45,698 nucleotides of DNA from Bacillota bacterium (lineage in GTDB: Bacteria > Bacillota > Clostridia > Lachnospirales > Lachnospiraceae). Within the stretch, counting starts at the first letter, position 1. The number at the start of each line of letters is the position of its first letter. The position numbers were made by a program, and so were the translations under genes. The stretch covers positions 1 through 45,698 of the forward strand of contig JAEZKA010000006.1 of assembly GCA_023436225.1 (NCBI GenBank). Reading direction: 5' to 3'. Under the pieces are notes generated by a model. That model saw only the letters and a program-made list of their open reading frames with translations, was not told the DNA's origin and ran no database searches. Below are positions 14,434 through 22,383 of the stretch, piece by piece.

Positions 14434-15699
14434 CTAGAGAACAGCACCTTGCGCTATAAGTAGTTGTTGTAATTTACTTATATTCACATCTACAGGTTTA
14501 ATATTGTCTTTTGCAGCAATAGAAATTGCTGCACCTGCAGCTTCTCCTAAGGAACAAACAATTGGCATGATACGAATAGAAGCTTGAGCTTCGTGAGTTG
14601 TGCTAATACACCGTCCGGCTACTAGAAGATTATGTATATTTTTAGGGATTAAGCTACGATAAGGGATTGTATAGTATTGCCCTTCCGGGAAATAATAGTG
14701 GCTAGTTCCACTACCTTCAGGATTATGAATATCGATATCATAATTGCCTAGTGCAATAGAATCTTCAAACTTATAGCAAGATATTAAGTCCTGTCCAGTT
14801 AAAAGATATTCCCCATCAATCATACGACTCTCTCTAACCCCAATACTAGAGGCTGTCATAATTAATTCACTATGCTCAAATCCATCTATATTATCTTTCA
14901 TAAATTGAAACAATTCAAAGACTTGCTCTCTTGCATCTATTTCAGCCTTTGTTAAATCAAACGGATCTACTGGATTAAGTTTAACTACACGGGTAGAATT
15001 AAAATGGAGAATTCCATCTATCAGGGTGTCAAAGATTAGTACATCTTCACGAATGTTTTTGATTTTTCCACTTTGTTGATGTTCCTTATAAAGCTGATTA
15101 ATCATTGGGCGAGCCTTTTTATATTTATCAATATCCACATTGCCAACGCGAAAGCACAGTGTCATTGGCTGACATAATTGATCTTCTTCACGGCCTAAAT
15201 GATAAGGGCAACCACTTAGATAAGCTAAATCTGCATCTCCTGTGGCATCAATAAAATACTTAGAAGCAATTTTCATGAGACCAGATTTTGTACTAATTGT
15301 AATCTCTTTAAGATGACCATCTTCAACTAAGGTGTCTACAAGATAAGAGTGAAATAACACATCCACCTTAGCTTCTATAATCATACGATTTAGTAATAAT
15401 TTTAAATATTCCTCCTTAAAGGTAGGGGCAATAGAAGAGCTGGCAGCATCCATATCTCTTAAATTATTGATAATTTCTAAATAAATTCCTTGGCTTAGCT
15501 GATAGTTAGTTGTTTCACCATTATCATTTTTTTTCGTCCAATTGGGCATGAATGGGTTAACTAAAGCATTAACAGCAGCACCGCCTAGTGCGTTTGACTG
15601 TTCTATAAGAAGAACGGTAAGGCCATTTCTGGATGCGCTAATAGCAGCGGATGTACCTGCGAAACCACCACCAACAACGATCAAATCATATTGCTTCAT
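14434..15699 (-). CDS. FAD-dependent oxidoreductase (FAD_oxidored type)
   Basis: The start at 15699 is chosen because AAGGAG lies just upstream; an in-frame ATG at 15717 has no site. The 421-residue protein begins with the dinucleotide-binding motif DLIVVGGGFAGTSAA, followed by LIEQSNALGGAAVNAL. It has FIDATGDADLAYLSGCPY and a C-terminal FAD block HNLLVAGRCISTTHEAQASI and GEAAGAAISIA. This matches the family of FAD-dependent proteins often found in sugar or xenobiotic clusters of Firmicutes; the substrate is unknown. It is divergent from a PocR/AraC regulator (157 nt between the starts), which probably controls it. Confidence 0.85.
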   Translation of the reverse strand: MKQYDLIVVGGGFAGTSAAISASRNGLTVLLIEQSNALGGAAVNALVNPFMPNWTKKNDNGETTNYQLSQGIYLEIINNLRDMDAASSSIAPTFKEEYLKLLLNRMIIEAKVDVLFHSYLVDTLVEDGHLKEITISTKSGLMKIASKYFIDATGDADLAYLSGCPYHLGREEDQLCQPMTLCFRVGNVDIDKYKKARPMINQLYKEHQQSGKIKNIREDVLIFDTLIDGILHFNSTRVVKLNPVDPFDLTKAEIDAREQVFELFQFMKDNIDGFEHSELIMTASSIGVRESRMIDGEYLLTGQDLISCYKFEDSIALGNYDIDIHNPEGSGTSHYYFPEGQYYTIPYRSLIPKNIHNLLVAGRCISTTHEAQASIRIMPIVCSLGEAAGAAISIAAKDNIKPVDVNISKLQQLLIAQGAVL

Positions 15700-15791
15700 G
15701 GTAATACTCCTTTTCATATTTTAATTTGTACTCCTTGTTATTTATCATATCATTGGATATCAAAAAATACTTATATTAAAGTGGATTAAAC

Positions 15792-15820
15792 TTGAACAAA
15801 GGATACATTTAAATTAAAAT
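15792..15820 (+). promoter_or_regulatory. Promoter of the PocR/AraC regulator
   Basis: TTGAAC (15792-15797), 17-nt spacer, TAAAAT (15815-15820), about 36 nt before the start codon. Confidence 0.55.
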
Positions 15821-15856
15821 ATAGTATAAATAATTCATTTCTTCAATGGAGGAGAT

Positions 15857-16723
15857 ATGTTAGAACAAAATTATTCACTAGAACAATTGTTAGAAATGCT
15901 AACGAATATAACAAACATACATGTGTGTATTCATGATATATCTGGAATATGTAATGGGACTAAGCTATCTATTAGCTATCCATATACGATACACTCTAAA
16001 AATTTTTGTAACATTGCAAAAAGTACACAAAAAGGATATGAAACCTGTATACAATGCAAAATATTCGCAAATTGTAAGGCGGTAGATACGAAGAAGCTTT
16101 TTCATGGTTATTGTCCATATGGACTTTATGAAATTGTTCAACCTGTAGTTATTGATGAAAAGGTTCAGTGTATCATATATATAGGTAATATCGTAATGAA
16201 TGAAGAAATTACAAGCCATAAATTGAAAAATACTAGTATGCTCACAAAGGTAGAAACAGAACATTTGATTACACAACTAAATGAAGCCCAAAGAGTAAAT
16301 ACTCTCGACTACTATATTTTTCTAGCGCAGTTTATTAATGATAATATAAGGAGATTAAATGAAGAAGATAGAGGAACGGATAATGTTAAAAACACTCAGT
16401 ATCATTGGGCAGTCTTAGCAATAAAAAACATGATACAGGATAATTTCAGACAGAAATTATCACTAGAGTCGATTGCTAAATTATATTTTATGAATGAGAA
16501 ATATATAGGAAGATTGTTTAAGGAACAAATGGGTCATACCTTCCGTGAATATATGAATATGGTTCGTTTAAAGTATGCTGCTAACCAATTGATTGAAACT
16601 AGGGAGAAAGTAATAGTCATTGCCTTGGAAAGTGGGTATCAGAATGTTACATATTTTAATAAGATTTTTTTGGAGGCATATGGTGTTACGCCAGCAAAAT
16701 ATCGGAAACTATACGGGAATTAG
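15857..16723 (+). CDS. AraC-family regulator with PocR-type sensory domain
   Basis: The start ATG follows GGAGGAGAT. Of the 288 residues, 10-160 form a PocR-like domain with the cysteines C51, C64, C67, C73 and C86 in the pattern FCN, CIQC, ANC, GYCPYGLYE, followed by VQPVVIDEKVQCIIYIGNI. Residues about 185-287 are an AraC double helix-turn-helix (LYFMNEKYIGRLFKE, then VIALESGYQNVTYFNKIF). PocR domains bind small organic molecules such as propanediol and hydrocarbon derivatives. The divergent FAD oxidoreductase is its most likely target. Confidence 0.88.
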   Translation: MLEQNYSLEQLLEMLTNITNIHVCIHDISGICNGTKLSISYPYTIHSKNFCNIAKSTQKGYETCIQCKIFANCKAVDTKKLFHGYCPYGLYEIVQPVVIDEKVQCIIYIGNIVMNEEITSHKLKNTSMLTKVETEHLITQLNEAQRVNTLDYYIFLAQFINDNIRRLNEEDRGTDNVKNTQYHWAVLAIKNMIQDNFRQKLSLESIAKLYFMNEKYIGRLFKEQMGHTFREYMNMVRLKYAANQLIETREKVIVIALESGYQNVTYFNKIFLEAYGVTPAKYRKLYGN

Positions 16724-16737
16724 CCTTAGGAGGCTTT

Positions 16738-16965
16738 ATGGACGAACAGGTAATTATTTAAAAAGCTAGAACAGGATTTGATGAGGATTTTTTCAAAACC
16801 ACACCGGGACTTTATGCAGATAGCGAGGAGATAGGCGTCGCATATCCATGTTTAGAGGAAGGGTATTTTTGCTGTTTTGCAGGTGCGAAGTCCAGACAGG
16901 GAAAAGTTCCAAACGGTTTTATGAACTGGGAGCTACCAGTGGGTAAGTATATAGAGATGTTTTAA
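16738..16965 (+). pseudogene. GyrI-like/effector-binding domain remnant
   Basis: After AGGAGG an ATG at 16738 opens MDEQVII, then a stop. The same frame continues with ARTGFDEDFFKTTPGLYADS, EEIGVAYPCLEEGYFCCFAG and FMNWELPVGKYIEMF to a TAA at 16963-16965. The pattern (effector pocket strand, then ELPxGKY) is that of stand-alone GyrI-like domains, which normally have about 150 residues. Both the early stop and the missing second half mark it as broken. Its end abuts the antitoxin-like RNA copy 2. Confidence 0.5.
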
Positions 16966-16970
16966 ATGAG

Positions 16971-17061
16971 ATACAGGCAATCGCCACAGGGTGGTTGACC
17001 AGTATATGACAGTAAAAAACCTTCCTGAACCGGTCAAAGTATCATATGGGGAAGGTTTTTT
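16971..17061 (+). ncRNA. Antitoxin-like structured RNA, copy 2
   Basis: This second copy of the RNA at 10991-11068 has GGCAATCGCCACAGGGTGG, TTGACCAGTA, and a fully paired terminator AAAAAACCTTCC/GGAAGGTTTTTT (17014-17061). The hairpin loop contains CCGGTCAAAG, which can pair with TTGACC upstream. The terminator is symmetrical and also stops transcription from the right. It is convergent with toxin copy 3, whose stop codon lies 4 nt from the T-run. A toxin transcript ending at this terminator would be complementary to the 3' part of the RNA, as in txpA/RatA or bsrG/SR4. A -10-like TTAAAT (16962-16967) is present but no good -35 box, so expression may be weaker than copy 1. Confidence 0.6.
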
Positions 17062-17064
17062 ACA

Positions 17065-17154
17065 TTAATGACATATCAAATAAATGAATGTCAGTAGTGC
17101 TATAATGAAAATACCGAATTGAATTAAATCTTTAAAATCGAACTTATAGCGCAT
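17065..17154 (-). CDS. Holin-like small toxin peptide, copy 3
   Basis: This 29-residue minus-strand ORF begins MRYKFDFKDLIQ, continues FGIFIIALLTFIYLICH and stops 4 nt from the bidirectional terminator of the convergent RNA. It matches copy 2 from K4 onward except at three or four positions, at both DNA and protein level, which supports a real coding sequence. The start ATG at 17154 lies inside the last codons of the EamA gene (overlap 11 nt), and only a weak TTGGA precedes it. The native start may have been lost and replaced by EamA sequence, or the peptide may be co-translated with EamA. It should insert into the membrane as one helix and be toxic if over-produced, by analogy with type I toxins. 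Confidence 0.6.
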   Translation of the reverse strand: MRYKFDFKDLIQFGIFIIALLTFIYLICH

Positions 17155-18052
17155 CAGATATTCCAAGCAAAATAATTCCTATTATTACATAAAGAATGAT
17201 TATATATTGCTTTTTTGTCAACTTCTCTTTTAAGAAAATACGCGACAGAATAATAGAAACAATACTATAGGCTGAAATAAGTGGTGCTGATATTATAGCA
17301 CTGCCAGACATGGCAAAAACATAAAAGAACTGTCCTATGGTTTCAAAAATAGCGGCAATACCCTTATTACGTTCCTTGATAAAACTAAATTTCTGCTTTT
17401 TTATCACTGTGTAGTAAATGAAAGCAATTACGGAACAGATGAAGAATGTGAATTCATAAGCTAGTAAAGCATCATTTTCACTAATAAGAGCCATTTCATC
17501 AAGATAAATTGCATCTGCAAAGGTTCCAAGTCCATCTATAATGCAATATAAAATAGGGAATATGATGGCTAGAATACCTATTTGATATTTGGGATCTATT
17601 TTTACATTTTGTGAAGCCAGTTCCTCGTCTTCCTTCTTCTTTTCCAATAATGCTATGGCAAATACACCAGTAGAAATAATAATAATTGCTAATATTTCCA
17701 ACCATCCAAGATTCTGCTGAAAGATAATAAAAAGCAGAATAGCCGTAATGGCACCGGATGAATTCTGTACAGGGGAAGAAATGGATAATTCAATGTACCG
17801 AAGTCCTATATAGCCGATGGTCATAGATAAGATGTAGCATAGTGATACAGGTAAATAATGTATCAGCTGAAATGGAGAGAAATCAATATCATTGGAAATC
17901 ATATACCAAAGACCATGTATGCCCATGACAAGACCAACCATAATCACTATTTTAATATGACTGAATTTATCATTACTATCGGACCCTTTTTTATAAAATA
18001 AATCTGCACTACCCCATGCGAAGGTAGTCAACAGAGCAAATATAAACCACAT
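17144..18052 (-). CDS. EamA-family (DMT) transporter
   Basis: The start at 18052 is supported by GAGGTG 5 nt upstream; in-frame ATGs further upstream lack this. The 302-residue protein opens with WFIFALLTTFAWGSADLFYKKG, cited as FALLTTFAWGSADLFY, and has ten hydrophobic segments in two EamA repeats, including ELSISSPVQNSSGAITAILL and GSAIISAPLISAYSIVSIIL. It is a drug/metabolite exporter of unknown substrate. Its 3' end overlaps a small toxin ORF on the same strand. Confidence 0.88.
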   Translation of the reverse strand: MWFIFALLTTFAWGSADLFYKKGSDSNDKFSHIKIVIMVGLVMGIHGLWYMISNDIDFSPFQLIHYLPVSLCYILSMTIGYIGLRYIELSISSPVQNSSGAITAILLFIIFQQNLGWLEILAIIIISTGVFAIALLEKKKEDEELASQNVKIDPKYQIGILAIIFPILYCIIDGLGTFADAIYLDEMALISENDALLAYEFTFFICSVIAFIYYTVIKKQKFSFIKERNKGIAAIFETIGQFFYVFAMSGSAIISAPLISAYSIVSIILSRIFLKEKLTKKQYIIILYVIIGIILLGISDAL

Positions 18053-18218
18053 TTTACACCTCTTTTTCATTGATAATATATTCTTCTTGACAGTAAAGTT
18101 GCAATTGATAAGTTGCAATCAATACATGACTGACAAAAACCAATAATTAAATATACTTAATGAATAAAGAAATGTCAACATAACGATTGGATTATTTGAA
18201 TAAAGAAGGGGCCGTATG

Positions 18219-18420
18219 ATGGAAGCATTACCCAAGGGAAGCTCCTATACCGGGATTGATAACATGAACTTTTATTAAAAAAGCAAAAGATACTTTCGCG
18301 GCTTCGAATATCTCGGCAGATTTCATTGAAGCCGATATTTACAATCACTTTGCTAGGACCGATACAGAGAAAGCTTTCCATAAGGCGCAGGGGCTGATGA
18401 TTACCTACGGAACGAAGTAA
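18219..18420 (+). pseudogene. SAM-dependent methyltransferase fragment, frameshifted
   Basis: MEALPKGSSYTGIDNMNF ends in a stop, and shifting frame by one base in the TTTTATTAAAA stretch continues with KKAKDTFAASNISADFIEAD. This is motif I/II of class I methyltransferases (LPxGSxYTGID, then AKxxF and DFIEADIY). The Rossmann N-terminus and most of the C-terminus are missing. Confidence 0.5.
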
Positions 18421-18478
18421 TCTGTATCAAACGATTATATTTATAAGGTAAATATAGGAGGGAAAGTATCATAGTAAA

Positions 18479-18520
18479 GAGTGTCTAATACTTATATGTA
18501 TCGGACACTCTTTTTTTTTC
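18479..18520 (+). terminator. Strong intrinsic terminator
   Basis: AGAGTGTC/GACACTCT followed by nine T. It insulates the sugar transporter operon from the patchwork region. Confidence 0.85.
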
Positions 18521-18566
18521 CTTGTAAAACATCGTAGGATTACACCAGAGGGCGTAGGTATGAACA

Positions 18567-18595
18567 TTGAATTAAGGGATCTGTTCTATTATAAT
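18567..18595 (+). promoter_or_regulatory. Promoter of the first ABC transporter operon
   Basis: TTGAAT (18567-18572), 17-nt spacer, TATAAT (18590-18595). Confidence 0.65.
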
Positions 18596-18633
18596 CTGAT
18601 TTACAAATGAAAATAAAGGATGTTGATTAATTG

Positions 18634-19587
18634 ATGAGAAAGACAAGTGCATATCGTAATAAAGATATTAGAAAAGCAGAGAGAGCAGCAAACCACAGAT
18701 TGATAAGGAAAAATATAGATCTATACCTGTTCCTGATACCGGGAATATTATTTATAATCATCTTTCGATATATACCGATGTATGGGTTAATAACATCGTT
18801 TCAGGATTATAATATTTTCTCCGGAATTCTAGACAGTCCATGGGTAGGCTTTAAACATTTTAACATGCTGTTCAACTCAAGGAACTTTTACTCCGTACTA
18901 AGAAACACCTTATTCATAAGCTTCGGTAATTTGCTCTTTACCTTTCCCTTAGCGATTTTTATTGCCATTCTGATTAATGAAATAGGGAACACCTTCTTGA
19001 AAAAAACCTATCAGACGGTGTTATACCTTCCTCATTTTTTATCCTGGGTAATCGTGAGCGGACTTGTGGCGGCTGCCTGCTCGCCTTCTACCGGAATCAT
19101 CAATCAGGTGATTGTTGAGTTAGGAGGAAATCCAATCTCCTTCTTAATGGATAATAATTGGTTCCGTACCGTGGTGATTGCTTCAGAAGCCTGGAAGGAA
19201 GTGGGTTATAGTGCTATCGTTTTTATAGCTGCTCTAACAGGGATCAATCCTGAGCTCTACGAAGCAGCAAAGGTAGATGGTGCCGGAAAGCTACGTCAGA
19301 TTATACATATTACATTACCAGGAATGTTATCAATTATATTGCTGATGTTCATCTTAAAACTCGGCAGCGTACTACATGCGAATACTGAACAGATTCTTCT
19401 GATGTACAATCCAACGGTCTATAAGACAGGAGACGTATTAGGTACCTTCATATATCGTACGGGTGTCTCCCAGATGAATTACAGCTATGCAACCGCAATC
19501 GGTTTGTTTGAATCCATAGTAGGGCTTGTCCTGGTACTTATAGGCAATTTCACAAGTAAAAAAGCGACAGGAAGGAGTATCTGGTAA
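18634..19587 (+). CDS. Sugar ABC transporter permease (LplB/YtcP class)
   Basis: About 317 residues with six membrane helices. A TTG at 18631 in frame is an alternative start; no ribosome site decides between them. The opening NIDLYLFLIPGILFIIIFRY, PMYGLITSFQDY, and the EAA loop ELYEAAKVDGAGKLRQIIHI with ITLPGMLS are those of CUT1 permeases of the LplB/YtcP group, which take up oligosaccharides or uronides. It is translationally coupled to the next permease (TAATG). Confidence 0.9.
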   Translation: MRKTSAYRNKDIRKAERAANHRLIRKNIDLYLFLIPGILFIIIFRYIPMYGLITSFQDYNIFSGILDSPWVGFKHFNMLFNSRNFYSVLRNTLFISFGNLLFTFPLAIFIAILINEIGNTFLKKTYQTVLYLPHFLSWVIVSGLVAAACSPSTGIINQVIVELGGNPISFLMDNNWFRTVVIASEAWKEVGYSAIVFIAALTGINPELYEAAKVDGAGKLRQIIHITLPGMLSIILLMFILKLGSVLHANTEQILLMYNPTVYKTGDVLGTFIYRTGVSQMNYSYATAIGLFESIVGLVLVLIGNFTSKKATGRSIW

Positions 19588-20474
19588 TGGGTACAAAACT
19601 ATCTTCAAAGATAAAAAAGGGAAAAGAAGCAACTCTAGTAACAGCCTTTGCTTACCTATTCATTACAACCTTGGTTTTACTGATCGTATTTCCATTAATG
19701 CATGTTGTATCAAAGGCCTTCAGCGAGGAATGGGCAATCAGCTCCGGTAACGTAGGAATCTTCCCGGTTGGTTTTCAATTGGAAGCAATGAAATCCATAC
19801 TTGCCTCAAATAAATTCTTGGTCGCGTTTGGAAATTCCATCTTAATAACAGTGGTTGGCACGATTTGTACCTTAATCGTAACGGCATTTACTGCTTTTCC
19901 GTTATCCCTGCGCAACCTCCCCCATATGAAGAAAATTTTATTATTCTTTGTGTTTACCATGTACTTTAGTGGTGGAATCATTCCAACCTATTTGCTTTAT
20001 AATGCTTATGGTATACTGGATACTCGGACCGTCCTGATCGTTCCCGGACTGATTAATGTATTTCACTTATTGATCATTAAAAACTTCTATGAGGATATCC
20101 CGGAGAGCATTATTGAATCGGCGAAGGTGGACGGAGCAACGAATTTAACTATATTCGCGCGTTTTATCGTACCATTAAGTAAACCGGTCTATGCTACCAT
20201 TGTGGTATTCACTTCCGTAATGATTTGGAATAATTATTTTGGACCCATGATGTATGTAAACAGTCCAAAACTCCAGACATTGCCTTTGTATCTAAGAGAT
20301 ATGATATCAAAGGCAACGGATATTCAAGCTAAAATGTCCATGATGCAGGAATTATCAGAGGAGAGTATAACAGCAGCAGCGATTGTTGCAGCTACCGTAC
20401 CAATTCTATGTGTATACCCTTTCATGCAACGGTATTTTGTAAAGGGTATGACCATCGGATCGACAAAGGGATAA
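19587..20474 (+). CDS. Sugar ABC transporter permease (LplC/YtcP class)
   Basis: The second CUT1 permease has 295 residues and six helices. It shows VFPLMHVVSKAFSEEWAI, the EAA loop IESAKVDGATNLTIFARFIV with PLSKP, and the C-terminal QRYFVKGMTIGSTKG. The start overlaps the stop of the first permease by one base. It forms the membrane channel with the preceding protein. No ATPase gene is nearby, so it probably shares an MsmK-type ATPase encoded elsewhere. Confidence 0.92.
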   Translation: MGTKLSSKIKKGKEATLVTAFAYLFITTLVLLIVFPLMHVVSKAFSEEWAISSGNVGIFPVGFQLEAMKSILASNKFLVAFGNSILITVVGTICTLIVTAFTAFPLSLRNLPHMKKILLFFVFTMYFSGGIIPTYLLYNAYGILDTRTVLIVPGLINVFHLLIIKNFYEDIPESIIESAKVDGATNLTIFARFIVPLSKPVYATIVVFTSVMIWNNYFGPMMYVNSPKLQTLPLYLRDMISKATDIQAKMSMMQELSEESITAAAIVAATVPILCVYPFMQRYFVKGMTIGSTKG

Positions 20475-20520
20475 ATGCATTGGAAAAATGCTTATCATAA
20501 ATTATTAAGGAGGAAAGAGT

Positions 20521-22107
20521 GTGAAGAAAATGAAACGATTCCTAGTATTAATCCTAACACTGTGCCTGACTGTTACAATGCTTGCAGGCTGCGGTAAAAA
20601 GGTAGAGACTAGCGAAACCACTAACGAAGGTACGAAAGGCAATAACCAGGAAAGTGCAAAAGAAACTGCAACCAGTGAGCCGGTGATATTAAAAGCACTG
20701 GTGCCTAATCAGGGAGGGCTTGCATGGAATGATCCGGAGGCAAATCCAGTATATGGCTGGATAACGGAAAAGACGGGATACAAAGTAGAATACGATATCC
20801 TTCCGGCGGATAATCCGTCCGATAAATTGAATGCTATAATGGCTGCAGGTGCCGATTATGATTTTATAGTATTAAATGACAAAAGCCGCTATGCTGATTT
20901 TGCGAGCCAGGGTGCTTTAATGGATATGAAGGAACTGGTTGAACAATATGCTCCGAGTATTGGCACTACTATTAGCCAATCCATGCTCGATATATGTATG
21001 GTAGGGGATACCTATTATTGTATTCCCTCAGCCAGCCCTTCCGGACGTAAAGATAGCTCTAATGTTGCTAACAGCATCATGGTACGTACCGATATTCTTG
21101 AAAAGATGGGATTATCTAAGCCAACCACTCTTGATGAATTTACGGCAATGCTTCAGACCTTTAAAGATACGGATCCTACGGGCAAGGGAAGTGCTGTTGC
21201 ACCTTTAACAGCCGCCATATCAGACCTGAATCATCTTCGTAATGGAGGCCTCGGCGGTGCCTTCGGAGTAGAGTCGGATTGGAAGGATATTAATGGTGAA
21301 CTGGTTCCTTTTCAGCTTCAAGATGGCTTTTATGACTTTCTGGTTTATCTGAATGAGTTATATACAAAAGGCTTATTGGATACTGAAATGCCCACCAACC
21401 AGTCTGCAACGACCATGGAGAGGTTTACAACTGATCTTGCGTTATGTAAAATTGATGCCTGGTTCTCGGTACCAAACATGGTAGAAACCTTTAAAAAAAC
21501 AAGTCCGGGTGCGACAGTAGAATTTATTCAGCCTCTTGATATGGCAGGGAAAGTAGGTATGAGTGCAGCATCGATCAATCAGATAGATAATTATGTGGTC
21601 ATCCCTAAAAATGCAAAGAACATTGAAGCTACCATGGATTACTTCGCAAAGAAACTGGAACCCGAGAACTTCAAGGAAATGGTAATCGGTGTAGAAGGTG
21701 CGGATCACGAGGTAGATGCGGAAGGAAACTTTACACCGATATTACCTACCTTCTTTGAGCAAAGAGGAAATGCGAATGCATACCTAACCGGTACGACAGA
21801 GGACTATGGTACCTATTGGTTATGCCGTGCCCGTAAAAATGAAGACCAGTTTAAGGCGTATTCCCAGCTTAACTTCGATTATGGCAATTTTATTCGTGTG
21901 AATCCGGGAAGTGAGGTACCTTGTTCCGTCTTTGCAGAGATTTCTTCAGATCTGACTGATTCATCGAATTTTACCGAGGAATTCGTTGTAAACTCTGTAG
22001 TAAGCGGTATCACAGAGGAAAGCTATCAAGATTTTATTAATGATTGGAAGTCTTTATGCGGAGATAAATTAATTGCTAAGTATAATGAATGGTATCAATC
22101 AAGATAA
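20521..22107 (+). CDS. Extracellular solute-binding lipoprotein (LplA-like)
   Basis: The GTG start is fixed by AGGAGG 6 nt upstream. The 528-residue precursor has a signal peptide and lipobox LAGC with the lipidated C24, then a low-complexity linker rich in T, E and S. The mature domain (PNQGGLAWNDPEANPVYGWI, later DIQAxM-less C-terminus KLIAKYNEWYQ) is of the large solute-binding type paired with LplB/LplC permeases. It binds a carbohydrate ligand at the cell surface; the ligand is unknown. Confidence 0.9.
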   Translation: MKKMKRFLVLILTLCLTVTMLAGCGKKVETSETTNEGTKGNNQESAKETATSEPVILKALVPNQGGLAWNDPEANPVYGWITEKTGYKVEYDILPADNPSDKLNAIMAAGADYDFIVLNDKSRYADFASQGALMDMKELVEQYAPSIGTTISQSMLDICMVGDTYYCIPSASPSGRKDSSNVANSIMVRTDILEKMGLSKPTTLDEFTAMLQTFKDTDPTGKGSAVAPLTAAISDLNHLRNGGLGGAFGVESDWKDINGELVPFQLQDGFYDFLVYLNELYTKGLLDTEMPTNQSATTMERFTTDLALCKIDAWFSVPNMVETFKKTSPGATVEFIQPLDMAGKVGMSAASINQIDNYVVIPKNAKNIEATMDYFAKKLEPENFKEMVIGVEGADHEVDAEGNFTPILPTFFEQRGNANAYLTGTTEDYGTYWLCRARKNEDQFKAYSQLNFDYGNFIRVNPGSEVPCSVFAEISSDLTDSSNFTEEFVVNSVVSGITEESYQDFINDWKSLCGDKLIAKYNEWYQSR

Positions 22108-22128
22108 TTATCCTGTTGTATAAGATTC

Positions 22129-22158
22129 AGGGGTGTGGGATTAATGCCTGCACCCCTC
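22129..22158 (+). terminator. Terminator after the first solute-binding protein gene
   Basis: AGGGGTG/CACCCCT with inner TGGG/CCTG pairing and a short T-run. Confidence 0.7.
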
Positions 22159-22195
22159 TTTATTGCATGTGTTTAGCTATATTATGATTATATTA

Positions 22196-22224
22196 TTGTT
22201 TTTGCGACAATTAGACAGTATACT
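22196..22224 (+). promoter_or_regulatory. Possible promoter of the response regulator-kinase pair
   Basis: TTGTTT (22196-22201), 17-nt spacer, TATACT (22219-22224). It lies directly before AGGAGGTGG of a small ORF, so promoter and ribosome site cannot both serve the same transcript. Confidence 0.4.
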
Positions 22225-22238
22225 AGGAGGTGGAAAAA

Positions 22239-22309
22239 TGATGATTCAAGCAGGCAGCAGGAATGACATCCTGACTGACCTTGGATTTTTGAGCTGTATG
22301 GGGCGTTGA
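22239..22309 (+). CDS. Possible 23-residue leader peptide
   Basis: An optimal ribosome site AGGAGGTGG precedes ATG-ATG at 22236-22241; the short frame reads MIQAGSRNDILTDLGFLSC and ends at TGA 22307-22309. A weak hairpin AGGCT/AGCCT followed by six T lies at 22328-22355, before the response regulator gene. A peptide plus attenuator is possible, but this may be a chance ORF. Confidence 0.25.
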
Positions 22310-22383
22310 TATATCATTAGAGTGTAGCAGGCTTCGGAAAAAAGAGCCTTTTTTGAGTAAATATAGATAATAGGGAGGCATTT

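Noticed and set aside
181..17115. Extended -10 promoter TGCTATAAT repeated at about 190, 8466 and 17092 on the plus strand
   Set aside because: The motif is the complement of conserved toxin codons (I-I-A-L-L) and lacks -35 boxes, so coding conservation explains it better.
17065..17154. Copy 3 peptide as merely a readthrough tail of EamA
   Set aside because: It is in a different frame from EamA and keeps the amino-acid sequence of copy 2, which is not near any EamA gene.
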